The position numbers were made by a program, and so were the translations under genes. A stretch of DNA of 64,000 nt from an uncultured Rickettsiales bacterium (lineage in GTDB: Bacteria > Pseudomonadota > Alphaproteobacteria > Rickettsiales > UBA1997): assembly GCA_934747265.1 (NCBI GenBank), contig CAKVGI010000006.1, forward strand, positions 1-64,000, written 5' to 3'. Positions within the stretch are counted from its first letter, which is position 1. Every line of letters starts with the position of its first letter. Below the pieces are notes generated by a model, which saw only the letters and a program-made list of their open reading frames with translations, searched no databases and was not told the DNA's origin. Below are positions 63,863-64,000 of this stretch, piece after piece.

Positions 63863-64000
63863 ATGAAAAGAGTATTAGAATTTTTAAAAAATAAAAAAAT
63901 ATTGTTCTTGGCAATGTTTTTCATTTTATTATTGGTTGCTTTTGATATTTATACAAAAAGATTAGCTTTCAGCAAGGTTGACAATATTATAGAGAAGACT
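63863..64000 (+). CDS. Possible signal peptidase II (partial, cut by window end)
   Basis: 46 codons from an ATG three bases after the dnaX stop, continuing beyond the window. The visible part has a hydrophobic helix (about 13-28) then FDIYTKRLAF, which resembles the conserved first-helix end 'DxxTK' of lipoprotein signal peptidase LspA. The identification depends on that short motif alone, so it is provisional. The gene is probably co-transcribed with dnaX. Confidence 0.4.
   Translation, partial: MKRVLEFLKNKKILFLAMFFILLLVAFDIYTKRLAFSKVDNIIEKT

Overview
The window is a very AT-rich bacterial chromosome segment read with the standard code (TAA, TAG and TGA are all used as stops). Gene content points to an alphaproteobacterium with a reduced, probably host-associated genome. 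The evidence is a Mic60/mitofilin-like gene next to a HemY-like TPR gene, an IalB-family gene, CvpA, several prepilin- and PilM/N/O-like genes, a partial Mrp-type antiporter cluster, and few transcriptional regulators or biosynthetic genes. A Rickettsiales-type or similar symbiont is the best guess. This rests on gene content only, and no rRNA is present.

Layout. 1-390 is the end of a repeat element. 0.5-3.1 kb holds a Bax-inhibitor-type membrane protein, a DegP/HtrA protease and rnpA, followed by a decayed gene. 3.7-8.6 kb (minus strand) holds serS and a PilM/N-PilO-PilP-like trio. 8.8-13.5 kb (plus) holds an unknown protein, nadK, an Na+/alanine-type symporter, rpsT and secF. 13.5-20.1 kb holds a large unknown membrane protein, a 50-residue lipoprotein, dprA, a peroxiredoxin and htpG. 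20.2-26 kb (plus) holds miaB followed by the compact run metG-tsaD-DOT1-like methyltransferase-xer. 26-30.5 kb holds recN, an unknown charged protein, a DUF378 protein and lysS.

30.8-40.8 kb alternates housekeeping genes (ftsK, engB, hemY-like, mic60-like, tRNA-Lys, tRNA-Ala, an HNH nuclease, a pilin-like protein) with three copies of a composite repeat. 40.8-48.1 kb holds cvpA, an MFS transporter, an M16 peptidase, ruvA-x-ruvB and a transglutaminase-like secreted protein. 48.1-52.9 kb (minus) is a five-gene Mrp/complex-I-like antiporter operon, one subunit of which has a very long acidic tail. 53-59.2 kb holds a HAD-like protein, pth and two tandem paralogous genes for modular charged proteins of unknown family. 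59.2-64 kb holds gap, ialB-like, a lipoprotein, an M15 endolysin-like peptidase, tRNA-Asn, dnaX and the start of a possible lspA.

The most unusual content is a composite non-coding repeat. GC-rich arrays of short hairpins (CCCCCCTTATCAGGGGGG and variants) flank an AT-rich core that carries a long palindrome. In every array that can be judged, the units next to the core are perfect and those further away are progressively decayed. Four copies of the element are in view, plus one isolated array that lies exactly between the two tandem paralogues. Second in interest is that paralogue pair, which keeps an identical promoter, modular domains and an almost identical C-terminal tail. No phage, plasmid, transposase, restriction system or CRISPR-Cas locus was found.
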